Origin: an uncultured Ruminococcus sp.
Lineage (GTDB): Bacteria; Bacillota; Clostridia; Oscillospirales; Acutalibacteraceae
Length of the DNA stretch: 64,000 nucleotides
Assembly: GCA_944415425.1 (NCBI GenBank)
Contig: CALYBP010000003.1
Coordinates: forward strand, 1 to 64,000
Reading direction: 5' to 3'
Below the pieces are notes generated by a model that made no database searches, had not been told where the DNA came from, and worked only from the letters and a program-made list of their open reading frames with translations. The position numbers and the translations under genes are program-made. Below, piece after piece: positions 27,389 through 36,613 of this stretch (within the stretch, counting starts at the first letter, position 1; the number at the start of each line of letters is the position of its first letter).

Positions 27389-28237
27389 TTATAGATTGTT
27401 TGCAATATCGGCAAAATTTTGAAGCGAAAGCTGTTCCGCTCTCGCATTTTGTGAAACACCCGACTTTTCAAGAATTTCAAAAGCCTTAGCCTTATTGATT
27501 GACAAGCCTGAGCTTATGGAATTTGAAACAACCTTGCGTCTTTGAGAAAACGCCGCCTTAACAACGGAAAAGAACTTCTTTTCATCATAAACCTTAACGG
27601 GCGGTTCATCTAAAATATTTAACCTTATAACAGCGGAGTCAACCTTTGGCGCAGGCATAAAAGAGCCTGAGCTGACAGTAAAAAGCATTTCGGGCTTCGC
27701 GTAATAATTGACAGACACGGTAACCGCTCCGCTCTGACGGGAACCGACCTCGGCGCATACTCTCTGCGCCGCTTCTTTCTGCACCATAACGGTAATTGCC
27801 GAAACAGGGAGTTTATCCTCCAAAAGCTTCATAATAACGGGAGAAGTGATATAGTAAGGCAAATTTGCGCACACAACCACCTCCATACCTGAAAATTCAT
27901 CCTCAATCAGCTTGTTAAGGTCAATTTTAAGTACATCGGCATTAATCACCTTTAAATTATCATATTCAGAAAGCGTTTCATCAAGCACGGGCAAAAGCCG
28001 TTTGTCAAGCTCAATCGCCACCACCTTATCCGCAAGCCTGCAAAGCTCATTTGTAAGCACGCCTATACCGGGGCCTATCTCAATTACTCCTACACCCTCA
28101 TCGGCTCCCGAAAGCTCCGCCATTCTCGGACAGACAGACGGATTTATCAAAAAATTCTGCCCCAGTGATTTTGAAAAAGTGAAGCCGTGCCGGTTTAATA
28201 TGTTTTTAATTGTGCCAATATCGGATAATCTGTTCAT
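27389..28237 (-). CDS. rsmA: 16S rRNA (adenine1518-N6/adenine1519-N6)-dimethyltransferase
   Basis: KsgA/RsmA dimethylates two adjacent adenines in the 3' hairpin of 16S rRNA. 282 residues with GQNFLINPSVC, EIGPGIGVLTNEL (SAM binding) and the catalytic NLPYYITSPVI. The start ATG overlaps the stop of the upstream methyltransferase (ATGA), so the genes are translationally coupled. The longer frame upstream is inside the neighbour. Confidence 0.96.
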   Translation of the reverse strand: MNRLSDIGTIKNILNRHGFTFSKSLGQNFLINPSVCPRMAELSGADEGVGVIEIGPGIGVLTNELCRLADKVVAIELDKRLLPVLDETLSEYDNLKVINADVLKIDLNKLIEDEFSGMEVVVCANLPYYITSPVIMKLLEDKLPVSAITVMVQKEAAQRVCAEVGSRQSGAVTVSVNYYAKPEMLFTVSSGSFMPAPKVDSAVIRLNILDEPPVKVYDEKKFFSVVKAAFSQRRKVVSNSISSGLSINKAKAFEILEKSGVSQNARAEQLSLQNFADIANNL

Positions 28238-29556
28238 TTTAATATTCTTAAACCTTTCGGATATTTGTTTTTTAATCTGCCGTTTGACGCTTTTCCGAAT
28301 CCCAGCGTCATAGATTCCACGCAAACTGCGGTAAAACCTTTTACATCATCCGGTACAGAAATTTCTTCACCGTGCATAAACGCCTTAATTTCTTCGCTGT
28401 CTGCATTGAAATTTACATAGCTCTTGCAGTATTCGGGCTTAGCGGCGGCAAATACGCTGTGGTGCGGCTCAATTCTGTTTTTTAAAATTTCTCCGAGAAT
28501 AACCCCGCAACGAAGAACGGACAGACCGCTGAAATCAATGTTAAATTTTTGAGGGTATATATAAATTTTATTATTCACTTCATTTATATTTTCTCCGAAC
28601 GGACGGTCGTAAAATAAACTGTCGTAAAATTCCAATGAGGATTTGCCTATTTTATCAGGCAAAATATCGGGGTGCGCCGATTTTATACAATCACCTTTTT
28701 TGCGCAGTCTTGCGGCAAAATGCCCCTCCCCTCCGTCCATGGGAAATATCCTTCGTGCATATTCAAGCGTTGGTCGGCCGAAATTTACGCCCGCATCCTC
28801 AAGCTCAAAATCGGGATTGTTTTCAAGAAAACGGGTGATAACTCCCTCGTTTTCTTCAAAAGAAAATGTACAGGTTGAATACACAAGCACGCCCGACGGC
28901 TTGAGCGCACGCTTTGCGCTCTCAAGAATGTTGAGCTGGCGAACCGCACAGCTTTTTACATGCTCCTCGCTCCACTCATTTTGCGCCTCCTGATTCTTTC
29001 TGAACATTCCCTCGCCGCTGCACGGGGCGTCAACCAAAACCTTGTCAAATCGGTTTTCAAGCCTTTGACACAGTACATCGGGATGACAATTTGATACTAC
29101 GGCGTTAAAAACACCCATACGCTCAATATTCGATAAAAGAATATTTGCTCGGCCTTTTACAATCTCGTTGCTCCACAAAAGTCCGTTTCTGCCGAGTTTT
29201 GCGGCAATCTGAGTGCTCTTACCACCCGGAGCCGCACATAAATCAAGTACAAAATCATCTTTTTCTACCCCAAGCATTTCAACCGCTGAGGTAGCGGACG
29301 GCTCCTGAATGTAAAACGCTCCGCAGTGATGAAGAGGGCTGTTGCCGAGCGATGTAATATTTTGCGGAATATAGTAGCCCTCATTACAGAAAGGCGTTTT
29401 TTCGGCCTTAAAATCAAGCAGCGGCAAAAGCTTTTCGGGAGTAGTTTTCAAGGTGTTTACTCGTAAGCCTCTGAAATTTTCAGACTCATAATATTTTAAA
29501 AATTCATTGTATTCATCACCGAGAAGTGATTTCATCTTTAATAAAAATTTATTCAT
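28234..29556 (-). CDS. rRNA (cytosine-C5)-methyltransferase, RsmF/RsmB (NOL1/NOP2/Sun) family
   Basis: 440 residues. The Rossmann core has VLDLCAAPGGKSTQIA. The two catalytic cysteines lie in VDAPCSGEGMFRK and YSTCTFSFEENE, diagnostic of m5C methyltransferases. The C-terminal extension looks like the PUA-type RNA-binding domain of RsmF. Likely modifies 16S rRNA, but the exact site is not predictable. AAGGAATT precedes the ATG. Heads the operon with rsmA. Confidence 0.92.
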   Translation of the reverse strand: MNKFLLKMKSLLGDEYNEFLKYYESENFRGLRVNTLKTTPEKLLPLLDFKAEKTPFCNEGYYIPQNITSLGNSPLHHCGAFYIQEPSATSAVEMLGVEKDDFVLDLCAAPGGKSTQIAAKLGRNGLLWSNEIVKGRANILLSNIERMGVFNAVVSNCHPDVLCQRLENRFDKVLVDAPCSGEGMFRKNQEAQNEWSEEHVKSCAVRQLNILESAKRALKPSGVLVYSTCTFSFEENEGVITRFLENNPDFELEDAGVNFGRPTLEYARRIFPMDGGEGHFAARLRKKGDCIKSAHPDILPDKIGKSSLEFYDSLFYDRPFGENINEVNNKIYIYPQKFNIDFSGLSVLRCGVILGEILKNRIEPHHSVFAAAKPEYCKSYVNFNADSEEIKAFMHGEEISVPDDVKGFTAVCVESMTLGFGKASNGRLKNKYPKGLRILK

Positions 29557-29585
29557 TTGAATAATTCCTTATTTTAGGATAATAA
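29557..29585 (+). promoter_or_regulatory. Candidate promoter of the Asn/Gln-rich mini-gene
   Basis: TTGAAT, 17-bp spacer, TAATAA, ending 26 bp before the start codon. Confidence 0.5.
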
Positions 29586-29610
29586 TAAGGTCAAAGGGAG
29601 GTGCTAAATA

Positions 29611-29742
29611 ATGGATTTTAAGCAGAACCAAGAAATGAAGCACAACAACAACCAGAATAAAAGCCAGCAGAACAATCAGAACAAGGACCAGAAAAACTGC
29701 CAGAACAAAACTCAGCAGAACAGCGGTCAGAACAAGAAGTAA
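29611..29742 (+). CDS. 43-residue Asn/Gln/Lys-rich protein
   Basis: Short gene with an excellent AAAGGGAGGTG ribosome binding site, upstream promoter and its own terminator. The product begins MDFKQNQEMKHNNNQNKSQQ and is almost entirely Asn, Gln and Lys, with one cysteine and no hydrophobic core. It must be disordered and basic. Low complexity and self-contained expression signals recall small spore or coat proteins, but no family is recognised. Confidence 0.75.
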   Translation: MDFKQNQEMKHNNNQNKSQQNNQNKDQKNCQNKTQQNSGQNKK

Positions 29743-29761
29743 TTTATAATTTACTCTGCTG

Positions 29762-29799
29762 CAAGCCGTGGGTGCACAACATCCACGGCTTGTAATTTT
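29762..29799 (+). terminator. Terminator of the Asn/Gln-rich mini-gene
   Basis: CAAGCCGTGG pairs with CCACGGCTTG, followed by AATTTTTA. Confidence 0.85.
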
Positions 29800-29815
29800 T
29801 ATGCCGATTAAAGCA

Positions 29816-30478
29816 TTAATAACCGTACTCTTCGCCGATGATAATTACCTTGATTCTGTTTAAATGGCGCTGCTGAGCACAGACTACGAAGTTACAGCAG
29901 ATTCTTCCGTCGCTGTGACAGCCGTCGCACATCTCGGCTCCGTCGCGTGTGAGTGATACACAGCTTCCCTCTTTTGCGCAGTATGTATCGCAGTTAAGTC
30001 TTACCGTATTCTTCGGTGCCGCAACGGTTTTAACACGCTTTACGGCTTCATCAAGATTTTTTACCAGCTTGTTTATTCCGCAGACGACAACAACGCTCTT
30101 CGGTCCGTAAAGAATTGCTGCAACACGGTTGGAGTTACCGTCAACATTATAAAGCTCGCCGTTTTCGGTTACTGCGTTTGTGCTTGTAAAAAATGCGTCG
30201 GCCGAAAAAGTCTTGCGGTAAACCTCCTCTACTTCCTCTCGGGTAATACCCGGTGCGGTTCTGTCGAGGTAGTTATAATCGGCGGAAGTGATTATATCAT
30301 AAATTCCCGTTTCTTTTAGTGTAACCGAGCCTCCGCTTGAGATAACATCATTCTTCTTTATAAGCGTCCTAACAAGCTCACACGCTTCTTCCTTTGTATT
30401 GCAGAAATAAGGCTCCATTTTATTACGCTTTAAATTAAGCATTGTTTTATCTATTCTTGCTTTAAGTTCTTCTGTCAT
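29816..30478 (-). CDS. LUD-domain (LutC/YkgG-like) lactate-utilisation family protein
   Basis: 220 residues of the LUD superfamily. SSGGSVTLKETGIYD and GNSNRVAAILYGPKSVVVVCGINKLV are typical of stand-alone clostridial members. The C-terminal part has a cysteine cluster (CDTYCAKEGSC, CDGCHSDGRICC) that may bind a metal or Fe-S cluster. No LutA/LutB partner is nearby, so a role in lactate oxidation is uncertain. Confidence 0.85.
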   Translation of the reverse strand: MTEELKARIDKTMLNLKRNKMEPYFCNTKEEACELVRTLIKKNDVISSGGSVTLKETGIYDIITSADYNYLDRTAPGITREEVEEVYRKTFSADAFFTSTNAVTENGELYNVDGNSNRVAAILYGPKSVVVVCGINKLVKNLDEAVKRVKTVAAPKNTVRLNCDTYCAKEGSCVSLTRDGAEMCDGCHSDGRICCNFVVCAQQRHLNRIKVIIIGEEYGY

Positions 30479-30511
30479 TTTAATATCCCCCTAATCTTAA
30501 AACTTTATTTT

Positions 30512-30540
30512 ATTATACAATACTTTTTAATATTTATCAA
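30512..30540 (-). promoter_or_regulatory. Promoter of the LUD-domain gene
   Basis: On the minus strand TTGATA (30540-30535), 17-bp spacer, TATAAT (30517-30512). Confidence 0.7.
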
Positions 30541-30543
30541 CGC

Positions 30544-30577
30544 AAAAAGGCGCAAAGCGCTGATTTACGCTTTGCAC
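30544..30577 (-). terminator. Terminator of the amidase gene
   Basis: On the minus strand GCAAAGCG pairs with CGCTTTGC, followed by a T run. Confidence 0.7.
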
Positions 30578-30584
30578 CCGTAAA

Positions 30585-31127
30585 TTACGGCTCTACAAAA
30601 GGCACATTAAAATACTGAGCTATCGACTGCGACAAACTCCTTGCGATATTGTCAATATTATCTCTTATCCATTGTGCCTCCGACGGATTATCGTGGTATG
30701 CTACCTCTATTAAAGCGGCAGGCGCAGCCGTTCTGCGAACCTCCGCAAGAGAAGTTGTCGGAATTATCTCTATGTTTGTCGGGTCGTAATAGGTATTTTT
30801 ATAATTATCCTGAAGAATCTGAGCAAAACGCCTGCCGTTTGTACTTGTGGGATAATAGTAAATGTCAGCACCCGTAAACCGCCCTGCTGAATTTTCGGGA
30901 GCCGCGTTGCTGTGAATCGCAAGGTGAAGCTCGGGCGATTTTTGATTTGAGTCCGCTATCGCCTGCGACAATGTCATCTCAGGGCTGTTGCGGTAAAATT
31001 CAATCCCGCTTGCGGTCAAATACGGCTCCATAGCGTCGGCAATCAGATTCATATAATATTCCTCGTTGCCTCCGTCAACATAAGGATTGAACTCCTGAAG
31101 CGACGGACTTAAGTATACTTTAGGCAT
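30585..31127 (-). CDS. N-acetylmuramoyl-L-alanine amidase (Amidase_3, CwlD-like)
   Basis: 180 residues of the zinc-dependent amidase_3 fold, which cuts the bond between MurNAc and L-Ala in peptidoglycan. LHLAIHSNAAP contains a metal-binding His and PAALIEVAYHDNPSEAQWI contains the catalytic Glu. There is no signal peptide, unlike most cell-wall amidases, so export or compartment is unclear. Confidence 0.85.
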   Translation of the reverse strand: MPKVYLSPSLQEFNPYVDGGNEEYYMNLIADAMEPYLTASGIEFYRNSPEMTLSQAIADSNQKSPELHLAIHSNAAPENSAGRFTGADIYYYPTSTNGRRFAQILQDNYKNTYYDPTNIEIIPTTSLAEVRRTAAPAALIEVAYHDNPSEAQWIRDNIDNIARSLSQSIAQYFNVPFVEP

Positions 31128-31196
31128 ATAGATTTCCCCTTTGGCAATATTCTATATCACCTATAATATTACGGAATAAATATTTTGCGACAATAA

Positions 31197-32126
31197 TTAA
31201 TGATTTTTTCTGCGCTTTAAGCAGTTGAATTTTTTTCTGATAAAGGAGTATACCGACCTGAATTTAAAGTTTTTTATTTTGTCGTGATATACATAATTAA
31301 TTTCGGCACACGCCATAAGGCAAATCATACAAAAATACAGCCATATCATAATACCCGCAAGTGCGGTAAGACCACCGTAGATTGAAAATCCGTTGAAATT
31401 ATCAACATAAATTGAAATACCGAATGAAAGCGCATACCAGGAAAGCGTACACAAAAACGCGCCGGGAAGCTGATATTTAAAGCCGTATTCCTTGTGCTGA
31501 GCACGGCTTATGTTAGGGAAATTTCGGTACAAAAGACCGAACAAAACGACGAGAAAAGCAAAAATCAGAAAATATCTCAAATGATAAATCAGAGCGACAA
31601 TATCGGGGAGATATTTGAGATACGGCGAAAGCCATTCGTTTATAGATGAGCCGAGGACAATAATTACGAGAGAAACAAGAATTATTGCAAAAAAGGCTAT
31701 TGTATAAAACATCGCCCTCACCCTCAAAAACAACCAACTTCTGTTTTCGTATGCGTCGTAAATCCTGTTAAGACCGTTTGTAATCGCATATATTCCCTGT
31801 GCGGCAGACCAGAGAGTAACAATAAGTGTAATCAAAGAGATTCCCACCGAATTTTTATAAGCATTAGTCAGAAAATCTGTAATTTCACCTACTATCTCCT
31901 GCGAGAAAATTCCGCTCAGACCTTTTTCAATAAAATCAACGGGAATATGCAGGTTTTGGAGAACGGATACAATAAACATTGAAAGCGGGACAGATGAAAG
32001 TATAAGAAAAAAAGCCGACTGACCTGCGATTGCAAAAATATTATCGTGAATACACTTACCGACTATGGGTTCGAACCTGTCTACTATTTTCATCACAAAA
32101 TCAAGAAACCGCTTTTTGGATTTCAA
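31197..32126 (-). CDS. YihY/UPF0761 family inner membrane protein
   Basis: 309 residues with about six membrane segments and the family's SAAQGIYAITNGLNRIYDAYENRSW block and YGGLTALAGIMIWLYFC near the C-terminus. Once annotated as ribonuclease BN, the family is now regarded as membrane proteins of unknown function. The start is set at a TTG (32126) directly after GAGGAGGGG; longer ATG-started frames overlap the upstream SDR gene. Confidence 0.85.
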   Translation of the reverse strand: MKSKKRFLDFVMKIVDRFEPIVGKCIHDNIFAIAGQSAFFLILSSVPLSMFIVSVLQNLHIPVDFIEKGLSGIFSQEIVGEITDFLTNAYKNSVGISLITLIVTLWSAAQGIYAITNGLNRIYDAYENRSWLFLRVRAMFYTIAFFAIILVSLVIIVLGSSINEWLSPYLKYLPDIVALIYHLRYFLIFAFLVVLFGLLYRNFPNISRAQHKEYGFKYQLPGAFLCTLSWYALSFGISIYVDNFNGFSIYGGLTALAGIMIWLYFCMICLMACAEINYVYHDKIKNFKFRSVYSFIRKKFNCLKRRKNH

Positions 32127-32166
32127 ACTTGTCCCCTCCTCTCTGTTTAATTCACAAGTAATAAAA

Positions 32167-32925
32167 TTACTTTCCGTTCTTTCTTTGCTGCACATTGTAA
32201 GAAAGCCGAGTAATAATTTTTTCGCTAGCAAAATGTTCAAAAAACTTGACCGCTTTCATTTCAAATCCTGGCGTTATAATCATTTTTCGCTTAAACGTTT
32301 TATCAACTGCGTATTTTGCGACATATTCGGGGGTAAGTCCCCTAACGCAAAATTTAACATTCGCAACATCGTTAAAATTCGTCCTCACAGGACCCGGGCA
32401 AAGCACAGACACACCAACATTTGATTTATCCCGTCTTAATTCCTCGTGGATTGCCTGTGTAAGACGGACTACATAATTCTTTGATGCGTAGTAGCTTGAA
32501 AATGTAGGACCTGCAACAAAGCCTGCCGCCGAGCCGACATTAAGAATGAATCCGCTGTCACGCTTTATCATATCCTGCAAAAACAGCTTGGTAAGAACAT
32601 GAACAGCCACAACATTAGTGTGAATAAGCCCGATTTCCTTTTCAAGCGGAACGTCGCAAAATTTTCCGTAAGCACCAAAGCCGGCATTGTTTACAAGAAA
32701 ATCAATTTTTTCTCCCTTTAAATGCTCATACAAATCAAAGCTGTCCTGCTCTCTGCAAAAATCAAGCGTGATGACCCGAACGCTTACATTTTTAATCTCA
32801 TCTCTGAGCTCATAAAGCTTCTTTGTATTTCTTGCAACGACTATCAGGTCATAGCCCATTGTCGCAAGATATTTCGCAATTTCTCTGCCTATTCCGGAGC
32901 TTGCGCCGGTTATTAAAGCCTTCAT
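32167..32925 (-). CDS. Short-chain dehydrogenase/reductase
   Basis: 252-residue classical SDR with the cofactor motif TGASSGIG, NNAGFGAYG and the active-site YxxxK (YYASKNYV). The C-terminal half resembles the DltE/YqjQ-like group of SDRs. Substrate unknown. The ATG at 32925 has AAGGAG and lies two bases after the stop of the methyltransferase, so they are one operon. Confidence 0.9.
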   Translation of the reverse strand: MKALITGASSGIGREIAKYLATMGYDLIVVARNTKKLYELRDEIKNVSVRVITLDFCREQDSFDLYEHLKGEKIDFLVNNAGFGAYGKFCDVPLEKEIGLIHTNVVAVHVLTKLFLQDMIKRDSGFILNVGSAAGFVAGPTFSSYYASKNYVVRLTQAIHEELRRDKSNVGVSVLCPGPVRTNFNDVANVKFCVRGLTPEYVAKYAVDKTFKRKMIITPGFEMKAVKFFEHFASEKIITRLSYNVQQRKNGK

Positions 32926-32927
32926 AA

Positions 32928-33557
32928 TTACTCCTTCTCGGCAGTAACGCACATCCAGCCCGTGCTGCTCTTTGAGTATGTCCTTATATTCTGATAGCCT
33001 GCATGGAGCAGTATATCAGTAATATCCTCCTTAGATACCGCCTTGATTCCCAAAAGATTTTCAACCTTGTCCCATTTATGCGGTTTTTCTTCGCTTGTAA
33101 CCATTTCAAATACAAGCAGTAATTTGCCGCAAGGCTTTAACACTCTGTAAATTTCCTTTAGGTCGTTTAGCTTGTCCTGCCAAAAATAATATGTTTCAAC
33201 AGCCGTTACAATATCAAATTTATTTTCCTCAAACGGAAGCGCAGATACAGAGCCCTGTAATATTGTCGCCTTGGCGCACATAATATTGTTCTTGTTAAGT
33301 TTTTTTGATTTTTCAACGCAAAGTTCCGAATAATCCACTCCGAAAACCTTGCCGTTTCCAACCTTTTCGCAAAGTTTTGATACGGTTTTACCTCCGCCGC
33401 AGCCGACGTCAAGCACATTGTCGTCACGGTTGATTTTTATGTGCACAAGCGCCCAGTCGGTAAGCTCTGAATGGCCTTTATTCATCGAGCGAATCATAAG
33501 CTTACCCCAAAATCCCTGAGGGCGCACTGCGTTTTCAACAAGTTTACGGTATTTCAT
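32928..33557 (-). CDS. Class I SAM-dependent methyltransferase
   Basis: 209 residues with VLDVGCGGGKTVSKL, VDYSELCVEKSKK and the post-motif I VTAVETYYFW. The N-terminus (MKYRKLVENAVRPQGFWGKLM) suggests a small-molecule methyltransferase of the UbiE-like type. The ATG at 33557 has GGGAG upstream. Located between rlmD and an SDR gene in the same direction. Confidence 0.88.
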   Translation of the reverse strand: MKYRKLVENAVRPQGFWGKLMIRSMNKGHSELTDWALVHIKINRDDNVLDVGCGGGKTVSKLCEKVGNGKVFGVDYSELCVEKSKKLNKNNIMCAKATILQGSVSALPFEENKFDIVTAVETYYFWQDKLNDLKEIYRVLKPCGKLLLVFEMVTSEEKPHKWDKVENLLGIKAVSKEDITDILLHAGYQNIRTYSKSSTGWMCVTAEKE

Positions 33558-33577
33558 CTTTTTCTCCCATATTAATA

Positions 33578-34942
33578 TCAATTCTTTTCTATTAAGCATA
33601 CGCTCTCGACGTGAGCGGTGCGGCTGAACATATCGCAGGGTGTAATTTCTTTTACGGAATAATTATACTCCTCAAAATACTTCAAATCCCTTGCAAGTGT
33701 CGCCGGATCGCACGAAACATAAACCACCCTGCTCGGCGACATTTCAAAAATAGTTTTAACAAGATCTTCACCGCAGCCCTTTCTCGGCGGGTCTAAAATT
33801 ACTGCGTCTGGCTTTAGACCTTCATTTTTTAGCTGTTCCGCAGCAGAGGATGCGTCGCCGCAAATAAACCGTGCATTGTTTATTGAGTTTATTTCGGCAT
33901 TCTCTTTTGCGTCGTTTATCGCATCGGAAATAATCTCAACTCCGACAAGCGTCTTACATTCTTTTGCCATTGTAAGTCCTATTGTACCCGTTCCGCAGTA
34001 TAAATCAAGGAGAATTTCGTCGGATTTCAGATTTGCATAATCCTTTGCCTTGTTGTAAAGCTTTTCAGCCTGACTTCTGTTAACCTGCCAAAATGAAAAA
34101 GGAGAAATTTTAAATTTCAAACCGCACAATTCATCTGTTATATAGTCCCTGCCGAAAGCTGTTCTGTTCTTTTCTCCGAGGATAACATTAGTGTCGTTTC
34201 GATTTGTGTTTATAATGACGCTTGTAAGCGCAGGCAGATTTTCTCTGAGCATTTTAATCAGAATATCCTCCTGCTTTAAACCGTTGCCGTTTACGACATA
34301 GCAGACCATCAGTTCCTTTGTTACCTCACCCATTCTTATATACAGGTGTCTGAGCCTGCCTTTGCCCGTTTTTTCATCATAAATATCGTTGTCCGACTGT
34401 TCGATAAAGCTTCTTGTGACAGAAATCACCTTTGCAAAAATTTCAGGCTGAAGCAGACAATCATTGCAGTCGATTATTCGGTGACTGTGAAACGCGTAAA
34501 ATCCTATCAACAAATTTCCGTTTTTATCAGCTCCGACGGGTAACTGCGCTTTGTTTCTGTAACGGGAAACATTATCGTTTTTTATTATCGGCGAGAAAAC
34601 CGCATCTTTGATTCCGCCGATTCGTGTTACTGCGTCAACTACCTTTTGATGCTTTATCCTGCACTCTTCATCGTAGCTTACATGACGCCATACGCAACCG
34701 CCGCATTTTGAAAAAACGGGGCAATCAGGCTCAATCCGCGCTGAAGACGGAGTTACAATCCTCTCGATTTTTCCGAAAGCATATGTCTTTTTAGCCTTTA
34801 ATACACGCACCTCAAGCTCATCTCCGACAGCGGAAAGCGGTACAAACACCGCCATACCGTCCTGTGTTTTGCCTACCCCGCTTCCATCTGCCGATGTTGA
34901 AGTTATTGTTAAATTTATAATATCATTTTTACTTAATGCCAT
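33578..34942 (-). CDS. rlmD: 23S rRNA (uracil-C5)-methyltransferase, RlmD/RumA family
   Basis: 454 residues: N-terminal TRAM domain, [4Fe-4S] cysteine cluster (CPVFSKCGGCVW...C), then the methyltransferase core with QVNRSQAEKLY, DLYCGTGTIG and the catalytic cysteine in YVSCDPATLARDL. Methylates a uracil in 23S rRNA; whether it is the RlmD- or RlmCD-type site cannot be said. The ATG at 34942 is preferred to a GTG four codons upstream, which lies inside the GGTGG site. Confidence 0.92.
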   Translation of the reverse strand: MALSKNDIINLTITSTSADGSGVGKTQDGMAVFVPLSAVGDELEVRVLKAKKTYAFGKIERIVTPSSARIEPDCPVFSKCGGCVWRHVSYDEECRIKHQKVVDAVTRIGGIKDAVFSPIIKNDNVSRYRNKAQLPVGADKNGNLLIGFYAFHSHRIIDCNDCLLQPEIFAKVISVTRSFIEQSDNDIYDEKTGKGRLRHLYIRMGEVTKELMVCYVVNGNGLKQEDILIKMLRENLPALTSVIINTNRNDTNVILGEKNRTAFGRDYITDELCGLKFKISPFSFWQVNRSQAEKLYNKAKDYANLKSDEILLDLYCGTGTIGLTMAKECKTLVGVEIISDAINDAKENAEINSINNARFICGDASSAAEQLKNEGLKPDAVILDPPRKGCGEDLVKTIFEMSPSRVVYVSCDPATLARDLKYFEEYNYSVKEITPCDMFSRTAHVESVCLIEKN

Positions 34943-35134
34943 ATTATATACCACCGATTATTTATACATATATTTTACCATTGACTCAATTATTTGGCAA
35001 CAGGGTAGAATTTGAAACCTACAAAATATTAACTGCAAAATTTAATAAATTTGAATTTAGGTATTTATTTTTTGTCGTTTTAGACTTATAATATAAATTA
35101 GAATTACCCAAATTATTACAAAGGCGGTTGTATT

Positions 35135-36526
35135 TTGAATTACGATAAACTTATGGATAATATAAAAAGAATACATTTTATCGGTATAGGCGGAAGCGGA
35201 ATGTGTCCGCTTGCCGAGATACTTAGGAGCGAAGGCTTTGAGCTTTCGGGCTCGGATATGAACGAGGGTGAAACACTCGACAGAATCAAAAGCTACGGTA
35301 TTCCCGTATATATGGGTCACAGAGCCGAAAATATAAACGGCGCAGAGCTGGTTGTTTATTCGGCCGCAATCAAAGAAACAAACCCCGAAAGAATGGCTGC
35401 AAAGGAACAGGGTATCCCCTGCATAGAGCGAAGCGTTATGCTCGGCATTGTTACAAGGAGATATAAACGAAGCATAGCGGTATCAGGCACGCACGGAAAA
35501 ACAACTACAACCGCAATGTTATCGCAGATATTGATAGGAAGCGGTTTTGACCCGTCGGCAATCATAGGCGGCAAGCTTCCGTTTATAGGCGGCAACAGCT
35601 ATGTGGGTCACAGCGATATTATCGTATGCGAAGCATGCGAGTATGTAGATACTTTTTTGGAGCTGAACCCTTATATTTCAATTATCTTGAATATTGACGC
35701 GGATCACCTTGATTATTTTAAAAATCTCGACAACATCAAGAAATCCTTTAATAAATTTGCAAAGCAGACAACAGGACTGCTTGTAATAAACGGCGACGAT
35801 GAAAATACGCTCGAAGCTGTAAAAGATGTTAATATTCCGAAAATAACCTACGGTTTCGGTGAGAACTGCGATTACAGAGCTGTTAATGTTTCCGCTGACA
35901 AGGGTGTTCATGAGCAGTTTGATTTGTATTATAAGGGAGAAATCCTCACAAACATAAAGCTCATTGTTCCCGGCAGACACAATATTTACAATGCGCTTGC
36001 GGCAGCAGCCACTGCACACTACCTTGGTGCTACGCCCAAAGAACTATCTGAAAACCTGCACAAATTCGGCGGTGTTCACAGAAGATTTGAAATTTTAGGC
36101 ACCCCATGCGGAATTACCGTTGCCGATGATTTTGCGCATCACCCCACAGAGCTTACCGCAACGCTTAACGCCGCTATGAATATGGGCTTTAAGAAGGTGT
36201 GGGCAGTATTTCAGCCGCATACATTTTCAAGAACAGCTATGCTGCTTGATGATTTTGCAAAGGCGCTTAAAATTCCTGATGTTGCCATTATTTCTGAGAT
36301 TCTGCCCGTTAGAGAAACAAACACCTACAACATATATTCAACCGACTTAGGTGCAAAGGTGCCTAACTCAGTTTGTCTTGATACATTTGAGGAGATCACG
36401 GACTATGTGTGCAAAAACGCAAAGGAAGGCGATTTGATTCTCACAATGGGCGGCGGAAATGTGTATATGTGTGCGAATATGATATATAAGCAGCTAAAAT
36501 ATATTGAAGAAAATCAAAACGATTGA
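35135..36526 (+). CDS. murC: UDP-N-acetylmuramate--L-alanine ligase
   Basis: Adds L-alanine to UDP-MurNAc in peptidoglycan synthesis. 463 residues with HFIGIGGSGMCPLAEI, the ATP-binding VSGTHGKTTTTAM and C-terminal DDFAHHPTEL. Start codon TTG with AAGGCGG upstream. A hairpin (36553-36579) follows. Confidence 0.95.
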   Translation: MNYDKLMDNIKRIHFIGIGGSGMCPLAEILRSEGFELSGSDMNEGETLDRIKSYGIPVYMGHRAENINGAELVVYSAAIKETNPERMAAKEQGIPCIERSVMLGIVTRRYKRSIAVSGTHGKTTTTAMLSQILIGSGFDPSAIIGGKLPFIGGNSYVGHSDIIVCEACEYVDTFLELNPYISIILNIDADHLDYFKNLDNIKKSFNKFAKQTTGLLVINGDDENTLEAVKDVNIPKITYGFGENCDYRAVNVSADKGVHEQFDLYYKGEILTNIKLIVPGRHNIYNALAAAATAHYLGATPKELSENLHKFGGVHRRFEILGTPCGITVADDFAHHPTELTATLNAAMNMGFKKVWAVFQPHTFSRTAMLLDDFAKALKIPDVAIISEILPVRETNTYNIYSTDLGAKVPNSVCLDTFEEITDYVCKNAKEGDLILTMGGGNVYMCANMIYKQLKYIEENQND

Positions 36527-36552
36527 TTAAATACTTCAAATACCGAAAAAGA

Positions 36553-36579
36553 ATAAGCGGCAGCAAAAGCTGTCGCTTA
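36553..36579 (+). terminator. Hairpin terminator of murC
   Basis: AAGCGGCAGC-AAAA-GCTGTCGCTT, followed by AATTTATG. Confidence 0.6.
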
Positions 36580-36613
36580 ATTTATGTACAGTATATTTTA
36601 TTTGAAGGAAAAA

